From Leclercia pneumoniae (GTDB lineage: Bacteria > Pseudomonadota > Gammaproteobacteria > Enterobacterales > Enterobacteriaceae), in NCBI RefSeq assembly GCF_017348915.1, contig NZ_CP071383.1, positions 3,906,001 through 3,970,000 on the forward strand: a DNA stretch of 64,000 nt, given 5' to 3'. A program made the position numbers and the translations under genes. The notes beneath the pieces were generated by a model that was not told the DNA's origin, did no database searches, and was given only the letters and a program-made list of their open reading frames with translations. Of the stretch, positions 33,490-44,745 are shown piece by piece. Position 1 is the first letter of the stretch. Every line of letters starts with the position of its first letter.

Positions 33490-34053
33490 TCAACGATGAA
33501 GGAAATTAGCCAGCAGTTGGTGCCCCTGTTCGCTAAGAATGCTCTCCGGATGGAACTGGACGCCTTCCAGATCCCACTCACGATGGCGGATACCCATGAT
33601 CTCCTGCGTCTCACTCCAGGCGGTGACCTCAAAGCAGGCGGGAAGCGTAGCAGGATCAATTAACAGCGAGTGATAGCGGGTCACGGTGAGCGGGTTGTTT
33701 AGCCCCTGGAAAACGCCGGTCCCGCTATGGGTGATGGGGCTGGTTTTACCATGCATGACCCTTGCTGCACGGACAATGCTCGCGCCAAATACCTGAGCAA
33801 TGGCCTGATGGCCGAGGCAGACGCCGAGCAGCGGTATGTTACCGGCATAATGGCGGATGACCTCAAGCGAGATCCCTGACTCATCAGGCGTGCAGGGGCC
33901 AGGCGAGATAACGATTTTTTGTGGATCCAGAGCAGCGATATCCGCCAGCGTTAGCGCATCGTTTCGTCGTACTTCCACCTTGGCCCCCAGCTCGCAAAAA
34001 TACTGGTACAGGTTCCAGGTGAACGAATCGTAATTATCAATCAGTAAAATCAT
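33490..34053 (-). CDS. pabA: Aminodeoxychorismate synthase glutamine amidotransferase subunit
   Basis: The 187-residue class-I amidotransferase gives ammonia from glutamine to PabB for 4-amino-4-deoxychorismate, a precursor of p-aminobenzoate and folate. Cys79 in GVCLGHQAI and the His/Glu of VQFHPESIL form the catalytic triad, and SPGPCTP is the family loop. It begins 32 bases after fic. Confidence 0.97.
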   Translation of the reverse strand: MILLIDNYDSFTWNLYQYFCELGAKVEVRRNDALTLADIAALDPQKIVISPGPCTPDESGISLEVIRHYAGNIPLLGVCLGHQAIAQVFGASIVRAARVMHGKTSPITHSGTGVFQGLNNPLTVTRYHSLLIDPATLPACFEVTAWSETQEIMGIRHREWDLEGVQFHPESILSEQGHQLLANFLHR

Positions 34054-34085
34054 GGCGGCTCCGGGTCAACAATCGCCGCCCTATT

Positions 34086-34688
34086 TTACTCAGATTCTCC
34101 CGCTTCGCTCACCACTTTGCCAAAGATGGTCTGCAACGCGCTGAGATCGCCCATCGCCCCGCTCTGATTGGCCTGCGCCCAGGCCTCGGGATCAATATCG
34201 CGCCAGTTGAGCTGGTAACCCGCATGGATAGCCAGTTGTTCAAAGAAGATGCGCTGCGCAATACCATTGCCGATACGGAATGGATGCAGGACGTTAATTT
34301 CACAATAATAATGGCTGAGGCGTGCGACAAACTCCTCTGGGTTCAACCCCACCAGGTACGCCTCATCCTCCAGATCCTGCATCAGGGCATTGCCCTCTTT
34401 TTCGATATAGGCGAAGTGACAAAAACGGGTGTCCCCCTGATAAATATCGATTTCGCGAATCTCACCCGCCCAGTCAAACACATCCTGGTAAAGATGGCGA
34501 TGAATGGCGCACAGATGTGGCAAGCCGCGCGCAGAGGGCCCCAGGGGCAAAGTTGCAGCGCGCAGAGCCGTCAGTTCATAGGCCGCCTGCGCAAGGCGTT
34601 CGGCCTGGCGAATTCCCAGCCGGTTACGCATCACATTCAAACCGGGATAGAGATAAGGGTCGCGACCGTCGCCGTATTTATCGCTCAT
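34086..34688 (-). CDS. fic: Fic family protein (AMP-transferase type, toxin of Fic-YhfG)
   Basis: The 200-residue protein has a single Fic domain. The core motif [12 protein letters not shown] lies at residues 135-146. The catalytic His, the Phe and the GNG turn are kept, but the acidic residue and the first Arg of the consensus HxFx[DE]GNGRxxR are Ile here, so full adenylylation activity is doubtful. The flap region includes [13 protein letters not shown] 34688 follows AGGAGG; an upstream frame is not used. It overlaps yhfG by 11 bases. In E. coli YhfG binds Fic. Confidence 0.92.
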   Translation of the reverse strand: MSDKYGDGRDPYLYPGLNVMRNRLGIRQAERLAQAAYELTALRAATLPLGPSARGLPHLCAIHRHLYQDVFDWAGEIREIDIYQGDTRFCHFAYIEKEGNALMQDLEDEAYLVGLNPEEFVARLSHYYCEINVLHPFRIGNGIAQRIFFEQLAIHAGYQLNWRDIDPEAWAQANQSGAMGDLSALQTIFGKVVSEAGESE

Positions 34689-34845
34689 AGTGCCTCCTGA
34701 GTTCCTCAAGGCGCACCTGCGCTTCTTCCGCATTAAGCGTAACCAGTGGACTGTCGACCCCCTCAAGGAGGCGGCTGGCCCGGAAATTGGCATTTCGTAG
34801 CTGCTCCCAGAGATGGGATTTTTGCTTATCGGTGAGCTTTTTCAC
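34678..34845 (-). CDS. yhfG: YhfG, small partner (antitoxin) of Fic
   Basis: This 55-residue protein begins with GTG at 34845, behind a strong GGGAGGA site. It reads [18 protein letters not shown] at the start and EELRRHYER at the end, close to E. coli YhfG. YhfG-type proteins pair with Fic and restrain it. The gene lies directly upstream and overlaps fic by 11 bases, so the pair is co-translated. A promoter would lie in the 109-base gap to ppiA. Confidence 0.9.
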   Translation of the reverse strand: MKKLTDKQKSHLWEQLRNANFRASRLLEGVDSPLVTLNAEEAQVRLEELRRHYER

Positions 34846-34954
34846 TTATGTCCTCCCTGCTTGTGTCCGTGTTTGCCACAAGTATAAGCAGCAAATAGCG
34901 GTTCCGCAGGGAGGAAAACGCATCGCGGACGTAGAATGCCCGCGTGAAGGGCGA

Positions 34955-35536
<582 letters not shown>

Positions 35537-35665
35537 TTAACAAAGCGCAGTATAAAAAGCGAATGGCTTGATTCTAAAGAGCAGTATGAGCCGAGACCAG
35601 CCTTTTACCTAATTTTACGAAAATGAAACAATTATTACCGCGCAAACGATTGGTTATCTCGCCGA

Positions 35666-35687
35666 TTAATGTGATCTGGATCACATA
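35666..35687. promoter_or_regulatory. CRP site between ppiA and tsgA
   Basis: TTAATGTGATCTGGATCACATA contains the core TGTGATCTGGATCACA, with both halves perfect (TGTGA-N6-TCACA). It is about 140 bases from the ppiA start and 119 from the tsgA start, so it could act on either gene. Confidence 0.8.
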
Positions 35688-35805
35688 TAAAACTGCAACG
35701 ATCTTCAAATTTCTCTTAAAAGATATGAATGGATCACTTTAATGTCTAAAATCTGCCCGCTCTCAGCGCCCTTTCCGGCGCTTCTCTTTTTTGAACAGGC
35801 CAGAC

Positions 35806-36990
35806 ATGACTAACAGCAATCGCATCAAGCTCACATGGATCAGCTTCTTCTCCTACGCCCTGACCGGCGCGTTGGTGATCGTCACCGGGATGGTGATGGG
35901 AAATATCGCAGACTACTTCCAGCTGCCCGTTTCCAGCATGAGTAACACCTTCACCTTCCTTAACGCGGGGATCTTGATCTCCATCTTCCTGAACGCCTGG
36001 CTGATGGAAATTGTCCCTCTGAAAACACAGCTGCGCTTTGGCTTCGTACTGATGGTTGCCGCCGTGGCGGGCCTGATGCTCAGCCACAGCATCGCGCTCT
36101 TCTCTGCCGCCATGTTCGTACTGGGTCTGGTGAGCGGGATCACCATGTCCATCGGTACCTTCCTGATTACTCACATGTATGAAGGCCGTCAGCGCGGCGC
36201 TCGCCTGCTCTTTACCGACTCCTTCTTTAGCATGGCCGGCATGATATTCCCGATGGTGGCTGCCGTGTTGCTGGCACGTAGCATTGAGTGGTACTGGGTA
36301 TACGCCTGCATCGGGCTGGTGTACGTAGCGATCTTTATTCTGACCTTCGGCTGCGACTTCCCGGTGCTGGGCAAAAAAGCGCAGACGACCTCAGAGCCGG
36401 TGGTGAAAGAGAAATGGGGCATCGGCGTACTGTTTCTCTCTATCGCGGCCCTGTGCTACATCCTGGGGCAGCTGGGCTTTATCTCCTGGGTACCGGAATA
36501 TGCGAAAGGTCTCGGCATGAGTCTGAATGACGCGGGTAAACTGGTGAGCGATTTCTGGATGTCTTACATGTTCGGTATGTGGGCGTTTAGCTTCATCCTG
36601 CGCTTCTTCGACCTGCAGCGCATTCTGACCGTACTGGCTGGGCTGGCAACCGTGCTGATGTATCTGTTCATCAACGGTTCACCGGAGCATATGCCATGGT
36701 TCATTCTGACCCTGGGCTTCTTCTCCAGCGCGATTTATACCTCCATCATTACGCTGGGATCGCTGCAGACCAAAGTGGCCTCGCCGAAGCTGGTGAACTT
36801 CGTTCTGACCTGCGGCACCATCGGCACCATGCTGACCTTTGTGGTTACCGGCCCTATCGTGGCTCACAGCGGCCCGCTGGCCGCCCTGCATACCGCTAAC
36901 GGTCTGTACGCCGTGGTGTTTGTCATGTGTCTGGTACTGGGCTTTGTGACCCGCCACCGCCAGCACAACATGGCGGCAGCGTCGCACTAA
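35806..36990 (+). CDS. tsgA: MFS transporter TsgA
   Basis: The 394-residue protein has about twelve membrane segments and is full length against E. coli TsgA ([21 protein letters not shown]). I chose the ATG at 35806; the longer frame would start at a TTG. The substrate is unknown; the name comes from tellurite/selenite/gluconate-linked phenotypes in Salmonella. Its terminator lies inside the 3' coding end of the convergent codA. Confidence 0.93.
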   Translation: MTNSNRIKLTWISFFSYALTGALVIVTGMVMGNIADYFQLPVSSMSNTFTFLNAGILISIFLNAWLMEIVPLKTQLRFGFVLMVAAVAGLMLSHSIALFSAAMFVLGLVSGITMSIGTFLITHMYEGRQRGARLLFTDSFFSMAGMIFPMVAAVLLARSIEWYWVYACIGLVYVAIFILTFGCDFPVLGKKAQTTSEPVVKEKWGIGVLFLSIAALCYILGQLGFISWVPEYAKGLGMSLNDAGKLVSDFWMSYMFGMWAFSFILRFFDLQRILTVLAGLATVLMYLFINGSPEHMPWFILTLGFFSSAIYTSIITLGSLQTKVASPKLVNFVLTCGTIGTMLTFVVTGPIVAHSGPLAALHTANGLYAVVFVMCLVLGFVTRHRQHNMAAASH

Positions 36991-36993
36991 TCC

Positions 36994-38310
36994 TTATGCC
37001 CCTTTGCGCTCTGCGAAGGGGCTGTTTTTCGTAAAGAATACCTCCTCCCCACCGTTGTCCATCTGAATCCAGGTCTGCGCCAGCTGCGTGGTGGCAATCA
37101 CCCGCCCGTGACGAATTGACCAGCGTACCGGCACCTGACAGCGCACCGCTTCAAAACCGCTCTCCGCGGGCAAAATAATCAGGTTCGCCGGATTTCCCGT
37201 CTCGATGCCGTAATCACTCAGTCCGAAGGTGCGGGCGCTTTTGTGAGTGATCAGGTTCAGCCCACTGTCGATCTGCGAATAACCCATCATCTGGCACACA
37301 TGTAGCCCCATATGCAGCACCTGCAGCATATTGCCGGTGCCGAGTGGGTACCAGGGATCAAAGACGTCATCATGGCCGAAACAGACGTTAATCCCCGCCT
37401 CCTGCAGCTCTTTAACCCGGGTAATGCCCCGACGCTTAGGGTAGTCGTCAAAGCGACCCTGCAGGTGGATATTCACGAGCGGGTTAGCCACAAAGTTAAT
37501 CCCCGATATCTTCAGCAGCCGGAACAGCCGCGAGGTGTAAGCGCCATTGTAAGAGTGCATAGCGGTGGTGTGACTGGCGGTCACGCGCGGGCCAATGCCT
37601 GCCTCATAGGCCAGGGTTGCCACCGTCTCGACAAACCGTGACTGTTCGTCGTCGATTTCATCGCAGTGAATGTCCAGCGGACGGTCATATTTCTTCGCCA
37701 GCGCGAAGGCGATGTGCAGCGACTCCACGCCATATTCGCGGGTGAACTCAAAATGCGGGATTGCGCCGACCACATCCGCCCCCAGCTTTAACGCCTCTTC
37801 CAGCAGCGCCGCGCCGTTCGGGTAAGAGAGGATCCCCTCCTGCGGAAATGCCACGATTTGCAGCGTCACCCACGGGGCCACCTCCTGCTTCACCTCCAGC
37901 ATGGCCTTCAGGGCGGTAAGCGTCGGGTCGGAGACATCCACGTGGGTACGTACAAACTGGATGCCGTTGGCAATTTGCCATTTCAGCGTCTTCCAGGCGC
38001 GTGCTTTCACATCGTCGTGGCTCAGCTGCGCCTTGCGCTCCGCCCAACGTTCAATGCCCTCGAACAGGGTGCCGGACTGGTTCCAGTTCGGCTCACCTGC
38101 GGTCTGGGTGGTATCGAGATGAATATGCGGCTCAATAAACGGCGGGATCGCCAGGCCGCCGCGGCCATTAAGCACTTCATAACTTTCAGCGTGGGCATCG
38201 CCCATCGGCGTAATCTCGCCAAAATGACCGTTCTCCACGGCAAGTTGCCAGAGTCCTTCACGGCCAGGTAAACGGACATTCTGGATAAGCCAAAGCGGAG
38301 CTGTACTCAT
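36994..38310 (-). CDS. codA: Cytosine deaminase
   Basis: The 438-residue amidohydrolase converts cytosine to uracil and ammonia. Metal ligands are visible in [23 protein letters not shown] ([14 protein letters not shown]), [14 protein letters not shown] and [13 protein letters not shown], as in E. coli CodA (427 residues). The ATG at 38310 follows AGGAG; the upstream part of the frame is not needed. No cytosine permease gene (codB) is next to it, and E. coli K-12 has no gene at this place between tsgA and nirB. Confidence 0.93.
   Translation of the reverse strand: MSTAPLWLIQNVRLPGREGLWQLAVENGHFGEITPMGDAHAESYEVLNGRGGLAIPPFIEPHIHLDTTQTAGEPNWNQSGTLFEGIERWAERKAQLSHDDVKARAWKTLKWQIANGIQFVRTHVDVSDPTLTALKAMLEVKQEVAPWVTLQIVAFPQEGILSYPNGAALLEEALKLGADVVGAIPHFEFTREYGVESLHIAFALAKKYDRPLDIHCDEIDDEQSRFVETVATLAYEAGIGPRVTASHTTAMHSYNGAYTSRLFRLLKISGINFVANPLVNIHLQGRFDDYPKRRGITRVKELQEAGINVCFGHDDVFDPWYPLGTGNMLQVLHMGLHVCQMMGYSQIDSGLNLITHKSARTFGLSDYGIETGNPANLIILPAESGFEAVRCQVPVRWSIRHGRVIATTQLAQTWIQMDNGGEEVFFTKNSPFAERKGA
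36998..37028 (+). terminator. tsgA terminator, inside the end of codA
   Basis: The stem GCCCCTT/AAGGGGC with an internal GC pair and the tail TGTTTTT begins 8 bases after the tsgA stop. It lies within the last codons of codA on the other strand, which constrains both functions. Confidence 0.7.
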
Positions 38311-38449
38311 GATGTTCTCCTGAAGAACGCGGCTGAAATTTAGAGGTAGCCGGATCGGCATAATAACCCTGTAATTTGTACACAAATTCAACAAAGACGA
38401 AAAGCTCGATATTTCCGCAACTTAGAAAATCCCTGACAAATCAGGCATC

Positions 38450-38465
38450 TACTCACTAAGGAGTA
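38450..38465. promoter_or_regulatory. NarL/NarP site upstream of nirB
   Basis: TACTCAC-TA-AGGAGTA is an inverted pair of NarL heptamers in the 7-2-7 layout bound by NarL and NarP. Its centre is about 28 bases upstream of the FNR site centre, as in the E. coli nirB promoter (near -69.5). Confidence 0.8.
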
Positions 38466-38478
38466 GTTGAAGGCGTAT

Positions 38479-38492
38479 TTGATTTACATCAA
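38479..38492. promoter_or_regulatory. FNR site of the nirB promoter
   Basis: TTGATTTACATCAA is a perfect FNR palindrome (TTGAT-N4-ATCAA). A -10-like TAAGGT follows near 38514-38519, so FNR would sit near -41.5 and activate without oxygen. Confidence 0.9.
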
Positions 38493-38550
38493 TAAGTGGC
38501 TTTGCTGAATCGTTAAGGTAGGCAGTAATAGAAAAGAAATCGAGGCAAAA

Positions 38551-41094
38551 ATGAGCAAAGTCAGACTCGCTATCATCGGTAACGGCATGGTCGGCCACCG
38601 CTTTATTGAGGATCTTCTCGATAAAGCCGAGGCTGACCAGTTCGACATTACCGTGTTCTGTGAAGAACCCCGTAAGGCGTACGACCGCGTGCATCTCTCT
38701 TCCTACTTCTCTCACCACACTGCCGAAGAGCTCTCTCTGGTGCGTGACGGCTTTTACGAGAAGCATGGCGTGAAGGTGCTGGTGGGCGAGCGCGCTATCA
38801 CCATTAACCGTCAGGAAAAAGTGATTCATTCCAGTGCGGGACGCACGGTTTTTTACGACAAGCTGATCATGGCGACTGGCTCCTATCCATGGATCCCGCC
38901 CATTAAAGGCTCGGAAACCCAGGATTGCTTCGTTTATCGCACCATTGAAGATCTGAACGCCATCGAGTCCTGCGCCCGCCGTAGCAAACGCGGCGCGGTC
39001 GTCGGCGGCGGTCTGCTCGGTCTGGAAGCGGCCGGTGCGCTGAAGAACTTAGGCGTTGAAACCCACGTCATCGAATTTGCCCCGATGCTGATGGCAGAAC
39101 AGCTCGACCACATGGGTGGCGATCAGCTGAAACGCAAAATCGAAAGTATGGGTGTGAAGGTACACACCAGCAAGAATACCAAAGAGATCGTGCAGGAAGG
39201 CACCGAGGCGCGTAAAACGATGCGCTTCGCCGACGGCAGCGAGCTGGAAGTCGACTTTATCGTCTTCTCTACCGGTATTCGTCCTCGCGACAAACTGGCG
39301 ACCCAGTGCGGCCTGGCCGTGGCCCAGCGCGGCGGGATCATGATTAACGACACCTGTCAGACCTCCGATCCGGATATCTACGCCATCGGTGAGTGTGCCA
39401 GTTGGGAGAACCACGTCTACGGTCTGGTCGCCCCTGGTTACAAAATGGCGCAGGTCGTGGCAGACCATATCCTGGGTAATGAAAATGCCTTCGCGGGCGC
39501 CGACATGAGCGCCAAGCTGAAACTGCTGGGCGTGGACGTGGGCGGCATCGGTGATGCGCATGGTCGCACTCCGAACTCTCGCAGCTACGTTTATCTCGAC
39601 GAAAGCAAAGAGGTCTATAAACGCCTTATCGTTAGCCCGGATAACAAAACCCTGCTCGGTGCGGTGCTGGTGGGCGACACCAGCGACTACGGTAACCTGC
39701 TGCAACTGGTTCTGAACGGGATTGAGCTGCCGGAGAATCCGGACGCCCTGATCCTCCCGGCTCACGCCTCCAGCGGTAAGCCCTCCATTGGGGTAGATAA
39801 ACTGCCGGATAGCGCGCAGATCTGCTCCTGCTTCGACGTCACCAAAGGCATGCTGGTTGCGGCCATCAACAAAGGCTGTCACACCGTTGCGGCGCTGAAA
39901 GCCGAAACCAAAGCCGGTACCGGCTGCGGGGGTTGTATCCCGCTGGTAACTCAAGTGCTGAACGCCGAGCTGGCCAAACAGGGCATCGAAGTGAATAACA
40001 ACCTGTGCGAGCATTTCGCTTACTCTCGCCAGGAGCTGTATCACCTGATTCGTGTTGAAGGCATCAAATCCTTCGACGAATTACTGGAAAAACACGGCCA
40101 GGGTTATGGCTGTGAAGTGTGTAAACCGACAGTGGGCTCACTGCTGGCCTCGTGCTGGAACGACTACATCCTTAAACCGCAGCATACGCCGCTGCAGGAT
40201 ACCAACGACAACTTCCTGGCCAACATCCAGAAAGATGGTACCTACTCGGTGATCCCACGCTCTGCCGGCGGTGAAATCACGCCGGAAGGGCTGGTCGCGG
40301 TTGGTCGCATTGCACGCGAGTTTAACCTCTATACCAAAATCACCGGTTCTCAGCGTATCGGCCTGTTTGGTGCGCAGAAAGATGACCTGCCGGAAATCTG
40401 GCGTCAGCTGATTGAAGCCGGTTTCGAAACCGGTCACGCGTATGCTAAAGCGCTGCGTATGGCGAAAACCTGCGTAGGCAGCACCTGGTGCCGCTACGGC
40501 GTGGGCGATAGCGTGGGCTTCGGCGTAGAGCTGGAAAACCGCTACAAAGGCATCCGTACGCCGCACAAAATGAAGTTTGGCGTCTCCGGCTGTACCCGTG
40601 AATGTGCGGAAGCACAGGGTAAAGACGTGGGTATCATTGCTACCGAGAAGGGCTGGAACCTGTACGTCTGCGGTAACGGCGGGATGAAACCACGCCATGC
40701 GGATCTGCTGGCGGCGGACATTGATCGCGAAACGCTGATCAAATACCTCGACCGCTTCATGATGTTCTACATCCGCACTGCGGACAAACTGACCCGTACC
40801 GCCCCGTGGTTAGATAATCTGGAAGGCGGCATCGACTACCTGAAGTCGGTCATTATTGACGACAAACTGGGTCTGAACGCACACCTGGAAGAAGAGATGG
40901 CCCGCCTGCGCGACGCGGTGATTTGCGAGTGGACAGAAACCGTGAACACCCCGGCCGCTCAGGTTCGCTTCAAACACTTCATCAACAGCACCCAGCGCGA
41001 TCCGAACGTGCAGGTTGTGCCTGAGCGCGAGCAGCACCGTCCTGCAACACCGTATGAACGCATTCCCGTCACTCTGGTGGAGGAAAACGTATGA
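38551..41094 (+). CDS. nirB: Nitrite reductase (NADH) large subunit
   Basis: The 847-residue cytoplasmic enzyme reduces nitrite to ammonium with NADH. In order: FAD/NAD-binding oxidoreductase (about 1-320, GNGMVGHRF and GGGLLGLEAAGAL), a BFD-like [2Fe-2S] region (CSCFDVT ... GTGCGGCIP, about 420-470), and the siroheme/[4Fe-4S] half (CVGSTWCRYG, SGCTRECAEAQGKD, CGNGG). First gene of nirBDC-cysG behind FNR and NarL/NarP sites. It overlaps nirD by 4 bases. Confidence 0.98.
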   Translation: MSKVRLAIIGNGMVGHRFIEDLLDKAEADQFDITVFCEEPRKAYDRVHLSSYFSHHTAEELSLVRDGFYEKHGVKVLVGERAITINRQEKVIHSSAGRTVFYDKLIMATGSYPWIPPIKGSETQDCFVYRTIEDLNAIESCARRSKRGAVVGGGLLGLEAAGALKNLGVETHVIEFAPMLMAEQLDHMGGDQLKRKIESMGVKVHTSKNTKEIVQEGTEARKTMRFADGSELEVDFIVFSTGIRPRDKLATQCGLAVAQRGGIMINDTCQTSDPDIYAIGECASWENHVYGLVAPGYKMAQVVADHILGNENAFAGADMSAKLKLLGVDVGGIGDAHGRTPNSRSYVYLDESKEVYKRLIVSPDNKTLLGAVLVGDTSDYGNLLQLVLNGIELPENPDALILPAHASSGKPSIGVDKLPDSAQICSCFDVTKGMLVAAINKGCHTVAALKAETKAGTGCGGCIPLVTQVLNAELAKQGIEVNNNLCEHFAYSRQELYHLIRVEGIKSFDELLEKHGQGYGCEVCKPTVGSLLASCWNDYILKPQHTPLQDTNDNFLANIQKDGTYSVIPRSAGGEITPEGLVAVGRIAREFNLYTKITGSQRIGLFGAQKDDLPEIWRQLIEAGFETGHAYAKALRMAKTCVGSTWCRYGVGDSVGFGVELENRYKGIRTPHKMKFGVSGCTRECAEAQGKDVGIIATEKGWNLYVCGNGGMKPRHADLLAADIDRETLIKYLDRFMMFYIRTADKLTRTAPWLDNLEGGIDYLKSVIIDDKLGLNAHLEEEMARLRDAVICEWTETVNTPAAQVRFKHFINSTQRDPNVQVVPEREQHRPATPYERIPVTLVEENV

Positions 41095-41417
41095 GCCAGT
41101 GGGTAAACATCTGCAGCATTGACGCTATTCTGCCTGCAACCGGCGTATGTGCGCTTTTAGGTAACGAGCAGGTCGCCATTTTCCGTCCACGTCACGATGA
41201 ACAGGTTTTTGCCATCAGCAATATCGACCCGTTCTTCGAGTCCAGCGTGCTCTCCCGCGGCCTGATTGCTGAACACCAGGGTGAACTGTGGGTTGCCAGT
41301 CCGCTGAAAAAACAGCGTTTCCGTCTGAGCGACGGGCTCTGTATGGAAGATGAAGGCCACTCCGTGAAGCACTATGACGTCCGGGTGAAGGATGGGCAGG
41401 TGCAACTGCGCGGTTAA
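41091..41417 (+). CDS. nirD: Nitrite reductase (NADH) small subunit
   Basis: The 108-residue protein is a Rieske-fold subunit that binds NirB. The CxH and CxxH ligands of true Rieske proteins are absent, as is normal for NirD, so it holds no cluster. The ATGA overlap with nirB suggests equal production. Confidence 0.96.
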   Translation: MSQWVNICSIDAILPATGVCALLGNEQVAIFRPRHDEQVFAISNIDPFFESSVLSRGLIAEHQGELWVASPLKKQRFRLSDGLCMEDEGHSVKHYDVRVKDGQVQLRG

Positions 41418-41426
41418 ACACTTATT

Positions 41427-41451
41427 GGGAGGCGCAATGCCTCCCTTTTTT
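41427..41451 (+). terminator. Terminator-like hairpin between nirD and nirC
   Basis: The 7-bp stem GGGAGGC/GCCTCCC with a 5-base loop is followed by six T. It sits in mid-operon, 10 bases after nirD and 34 bases before nirC, so it may act as an attenuator lowering nirC-cysG relative to nirBD. Confidence 0.65.
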
Positions 41452-41485
41452 ACATTTTTCTTTTCATTTTCAGGATAATCAAACC

Positions 41486-42295
41486 ATGTTCACAGACACT
41501 ATCAACAAGTGTGCGGCTAACGCTGCGCGCATCGCACGGCTCAGCAAGAATAACCCCCTCGGCTTTTGGGTCAGCTCAGCGATGGCGGGCGCCTACGTTG
41601 GTCTGGGCATCATCTTGATCTTCACCCTTGGCAATCTGCTGGAGCCCTCTGTTCGTCCGCTGGTAATGGGTGCAACCTTTGGTATCGCGTTAACCCTGGT
41701 CATCATCGCCGGATCGGAGCTCTTCACGGGCCATACCATGTTCCTGACGCTGGGCGTTAAAGCGGGCACCATTACTCAGGGCCAGATGTGGGCCATCCTG
41801 CCGCAAACCTGGATGGGTAACCTGCTGGGCTCGGTCTTCGTCGCGCTGCTGTATAGCTGGGGTGGCGGAAGCCTGCTGCCTGTGGATACCAGCATCGTTC
41901 ACTCCGTAGCGCTGGCGAAGACGACTCAGCCAGCTATGGCTCTGTTCTTCAAGGGCGCGCTCTGTAACTGGCTGGTATGCCTGGCAATATGGATGGCAAT
42001 CCGTACCGAAGGCGCGGCCAGGTTTATCGCTATCTGGTGGTGCCTGCTGGCGTTCATCGCCTCCGGCTACGAGCACTCCGTGGCAAACATGACCCTCTTC
42101 GCCCTCTCCTGGTTTGGACACCATAGCGAAGCTTTCACCCTTTCGGGTATCGGCCATAACCTGTTGTGGGTAACCCTGGGCAATACCCTTTCGGGTGCAG
42201 TATTTATGGGCTTAGGTTACTGGTATGCTACCCCTAAAGCGGAGCGTCCGACTCCGGCCAACATCGCAACAGCACCGGCGAAAGCCCATTCTTAA
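41486..42295 (+). CDS. nirC: Nitrite channel/transporter NirC
   Basis: The 269-residue protein is a formate/nitrite transporter (FNT) with six membrane segments ([55 protein letters not shown]). The pore His lies in [10 protein letters not shown]. It imports nitrite to NirBD in the inner membrane. Confidence 0.97.
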   Translation: MFTDTINKCAANAARIARLSKNNPLGFWVSSAMAGAYVGLGIILIFTLGNLLEPSVRPLVMGATFGIALTLVIIAGSELFTGHTMFLTLGVKAGTITQGQMWAILPQTWMGNLLGSVFVALLYSWGGGSLLPVDTSIVHSVALAKTTQPAMALFFKGALCNWLVCLAIWMAIRTEGAARFIAIWWCLLAFIASGYEHSVANMTLFALSWFGHHSEAFTLSGIGHNLLWVTLGNTLSGAVFMGLGYWYATPKAERPTPANIATAPAKAHS

Positions 42296-42306
42296 GAGGT
42301 AATGTC

Positions 42307-43680
42307 GTGGATCACCTGCCAATATTTTGTCAATTACGCAACCGCGACTGCCTGCTGGTGGGCGGTGGTGATGTCGCCGAACGCAAAGCACGTCTGCTGT
42401 TAGAGGCAGGTGCACGACTGACCGTTAACGCCCTCGCGTTCGCGCCACAGTTTGAGGTCTGGGCGAAGGAAGGGATGCTCACCCTTGCGCCTGGCGAGTT
42501 TGACGAATCCCTGCTTGATACCTGCTGGCTGACCATCGCAGCCACGGACAATGATGACGTGAACCAGCGCGTCAGCGATGCCTGCGAAGTTCGCCGCATC
42601 TTCTGCAACGTGGTGGATGCGCCGAAAGAGGCGAGCTTTATCATGCCTTCAATCATCGACCGTTCGCCGCTGATGATTGCGGTGTCATCCGGGGGACGTT
42701 CGCCCGTTCTGGCTCGCCTGTTACGGGAAAAGCTGGAGGCCCTGCTGCCCCAGCACCTCGGGCAGATTGCACACTACGCCGGGCAACTTCGCTCCCGCGT
42801 GAAGCAAACCTTCCAGACCGTTGGGGAGCGCCGCCGCTTCTGGGAAAAATTCTTTGTTAACGACAGGCTGGCGCAGTCGCTGGCGAATCAGGATCAGAAG
42901 GCCATTGAAGAGACGACAGCGCAACTGTTGAGCGAGCCGCTGGATCATCGCGGTGAAGTGGTGCTGGTTGGCGCAGGCCCGGGTGATGCAGGCTTGCTGA
43001 CGTTGAAGGGGCTGCAGCAGATCCAGCAGGCAGATATCGTGGTTTACGATCGCCTCGTATCGGACGACATCATGAATCTGGTGCGACGCGATGCGGATCG
43101 CGTGTTCGTGGGTAAACGCGCAGGTTACCACTGCGTACCGCAGGAGGAGATTAATCAGATCCTGCTGCGCGAGGCGCAGAAAGGCAAACGCGTGGTGCGT
43201 CTCAAGGGGGGCGATCCTTTTATCTTTGGCCGCGGTGGCGAAGAGCTGGAAACTCTCTGCGAAGCGGGCATTCCCTTCTCCGTGGTGCCCGGTATTACGG
43301 CAGCTTCTGGCTGTTCGGCTTACTCCGGTATTCCGCTGACCCACCGTGATTACGCCCAGAGCGTACGTCTGGTAACGGGGCACCTGAAAACCGGCAGCGA
43401 ACTGGACTGGCACAACCTGGCTGCTGAAAAACAGACGCTGGTGTTCTATATGGGGCTGAACCAGGCCGCCACGATTCAGGCGAAACTGCTGGAGCAGGGT
43501 ATGGATGCAGAGATGCCCGTCGCGCTGGTGGAAAACGGCACCGCCGTTACGCAGCGGGTGGTGAACGGCGTTCTGACGCAGCTGGGTGAACTGGCACAAC
43601 AGGTTGAAAGCCCGGCGTTGATTGTGGTTGGCCGGGTGGTGGAACTTCGCAACAAGCTCAACTGGTTCTCAAATCACTAA
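42307..43680 (+). CDS. cysG: Siroheme synthase CysG
   Basis: The 457-residue fusion makes siroheme for NirB and sulfite reductase. The N-terminal half (about 1-200, [15 protein letters not shown]) is the NAD-dependent precorrin-2 dehydrogenase/ferrochelatase; the C-terminal half (about 215-457, [15 protein letters not shown]) is the uroporphyrinogen-III methyltransferase. It starts with GTG, 11 bases after nirC. Confidence 0.98.
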   Translation: MDHLPIFCQLRNRDCLLVGGGDVAERKARLLLEAGARLTVNALAFAPQFEVWAKEGMLTLAPGEFDESLLDTCWLTIAATDNDDVNQRVSDACEVRRIFCNVVDAPKEASFIMPSIIDRSPLMIAVSSGGRSPVLARLLREKLEALLPQHLGQIAHYAGQLRSRVKQTFQTVGERRRFWEKFFVNDRLAQSLANQDQKAIEETTAQLLSEPLDHRGEVVLVGAGPGDAGLLTLKGLQQIQQADIVVYDRLVSDDIMNLVRRDADRVFVGKRAGYHCVPQEEINQILLREAQKGKRVVRLKGGDPFIFGRGGEELETLCEAGIPFSVVPGITAASGCSAYSGIPLTHRDYAQSVRLVTGHLKTGSELDWHNLAAEKQTLVFYMGLNQAATIQAKLLEQGMDAEMPVALVENGTAVTQRVVNGVLTQLGELAQQVESPALIVVGRVVELRNKLNWFSNH

Positions 43681-43692
43681 CGGACAAGCATA

Positions 43693-43721
43693 AAAAAACC
43701 GGGGCCATCCCCGGTTTTTTT
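43693..43721. terminator. Two-way terminator between cysG and trpS
   Basis: AACCGGGG/CCCCGGTT with loop CCAT-type is flanked by A-runs and T-runs. It ends the plus-strand nir operon and the minus-strand aro-dam-trpS operon, which converge here. Confidence 0.9.
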
Positions 43722-43740
43722 AACTGAGACTTCGCTGTAT

Positions 43741-44745
43741 TTACGGTTTTGCCACAAAGCCAATCGCTTCGTAGACCGCCTTCAGGGTTTCAGACGCACG
43801 GGCACTGGCTTTTTCCGCCCCGTCTTTCATCACCTTCTGCAGGAAAGCTTCGTCGTTACGGAAACGGTGATAACGCTCCTGCAGGTCAATCAGCATACCG
43901 GACACCGCATCAGCAACTTCGCCTTTCAGGTGGCCATACATCTTACCTTCGAAGTGCTGCTCCAGCTCCGGAATGCTCTGGCCGGTCACGCCGGAGAGGA
44001 TATCCAGCAGGTTAGAGACACCCGCTTTGTTCTGCACGTCGTAACGTACCACTGGCGGCTCATCAGAGTCGGTCACGGCGCGTTTCAGTTTTTTCACCAC
44101 CGCTTTCGGATCTTCGAGCAGGCCGATAACGTTGTTGCGGTTATCGTCCGACTTGGACATCTTTTTGGTCGGCTCCAGCAGAGACATTACGCGCGCGCCG
44201 GATTTCGGAATGAACGGCTCCGGAACTTTGAAGATCTCGCCGTAGATGGCGTTAAAGCGCTGGGCGATATCGCGGCTCAGCTCCAGGTGCTGTTTCTGGT
44301 CTTCGCCAACCGGAACCTGATTGGTCTGATACAGCAGAATATCTGCAGCCATCAGCACCGGGTAATCGAACAGACCGGCGTTAATGTTTTCGGCATAGCG
44401 GGAAGATTTATCTTTGAACTGAGTCATACGGCTCAGCTCACCGAAATAGGTGTAGCAGTTCAACGCCCAACCCAACTGCGCATGCTCCGGCACGTGAGAC
44501 TGAACGAAAATGGTGCTTTTCTCAGGATCGATACCGCAGGCCAGATAGAGGGCAAGCGTATCCAGCGTGGCTTTACGCAGCTGCTGTGGATCCTGACGCA
44601 CGGTGATCGCGTGCTGGTCAACGATGCAGTAAATGCAGTGATAGTCATCCTGCATGTTTACCCACTGACGCAGCGCACCCATGTAGTTGCCAATGGTCAG
44701 TTCACCTGAGGGCTGTGCGCCACTAAAAACGATGGGCTTAGTCAT
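43741..44745 (-). CDS. trpS: Tryptophanyl-tRNA synthetase
   Basis: The 334-residue class-I synthetase charges tRNA-Trp. Its HIGH-type motif is TIGNYMGA in [22 protein letters not shown] is the KMSKS loop. Full length. It overlaps gph by 8 bases and is the last gene of the aroK-aroB-damX-dam-rpe-gph-trpS cluster. Confidence 0.98.
   Translation of the reverse strand: MTKPIVFSGAQPSGELTIGNYMGALRQWVNMQDDYHCIYCIVDQHAITVRQDPQQLRKATLDTLALYLACGIDPEKSTIFVQSHVPEHAQLGWALNCYTYFGELSRMTQFKDKSSRYAENINAGLFDYPVLMAADILLYQTNQVPVGEDQKQHLELSRDIAQRFNAIYGEIFKVPEPFIPKSGARVMSLLEPTKKMSKSDDNRNNVIGLLEDPKAVVKKLKRAVTDSDEPPVVRYDVQNKAGVSNLLDILSGVTGQSIPELEQHFEGKMYGHLKGEVADAVSGMLIDLQERYHRFRNDEAFLQKVMKDGAEKASARASETLKAVYEAIGFVAKP

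Noticed and set aside
39049..40044. A 331-codon frame antisense to nirB
   Set aside because: Shadow of the conserved nirB coding sequence, with no ribosome-binding site or recognisable domain.
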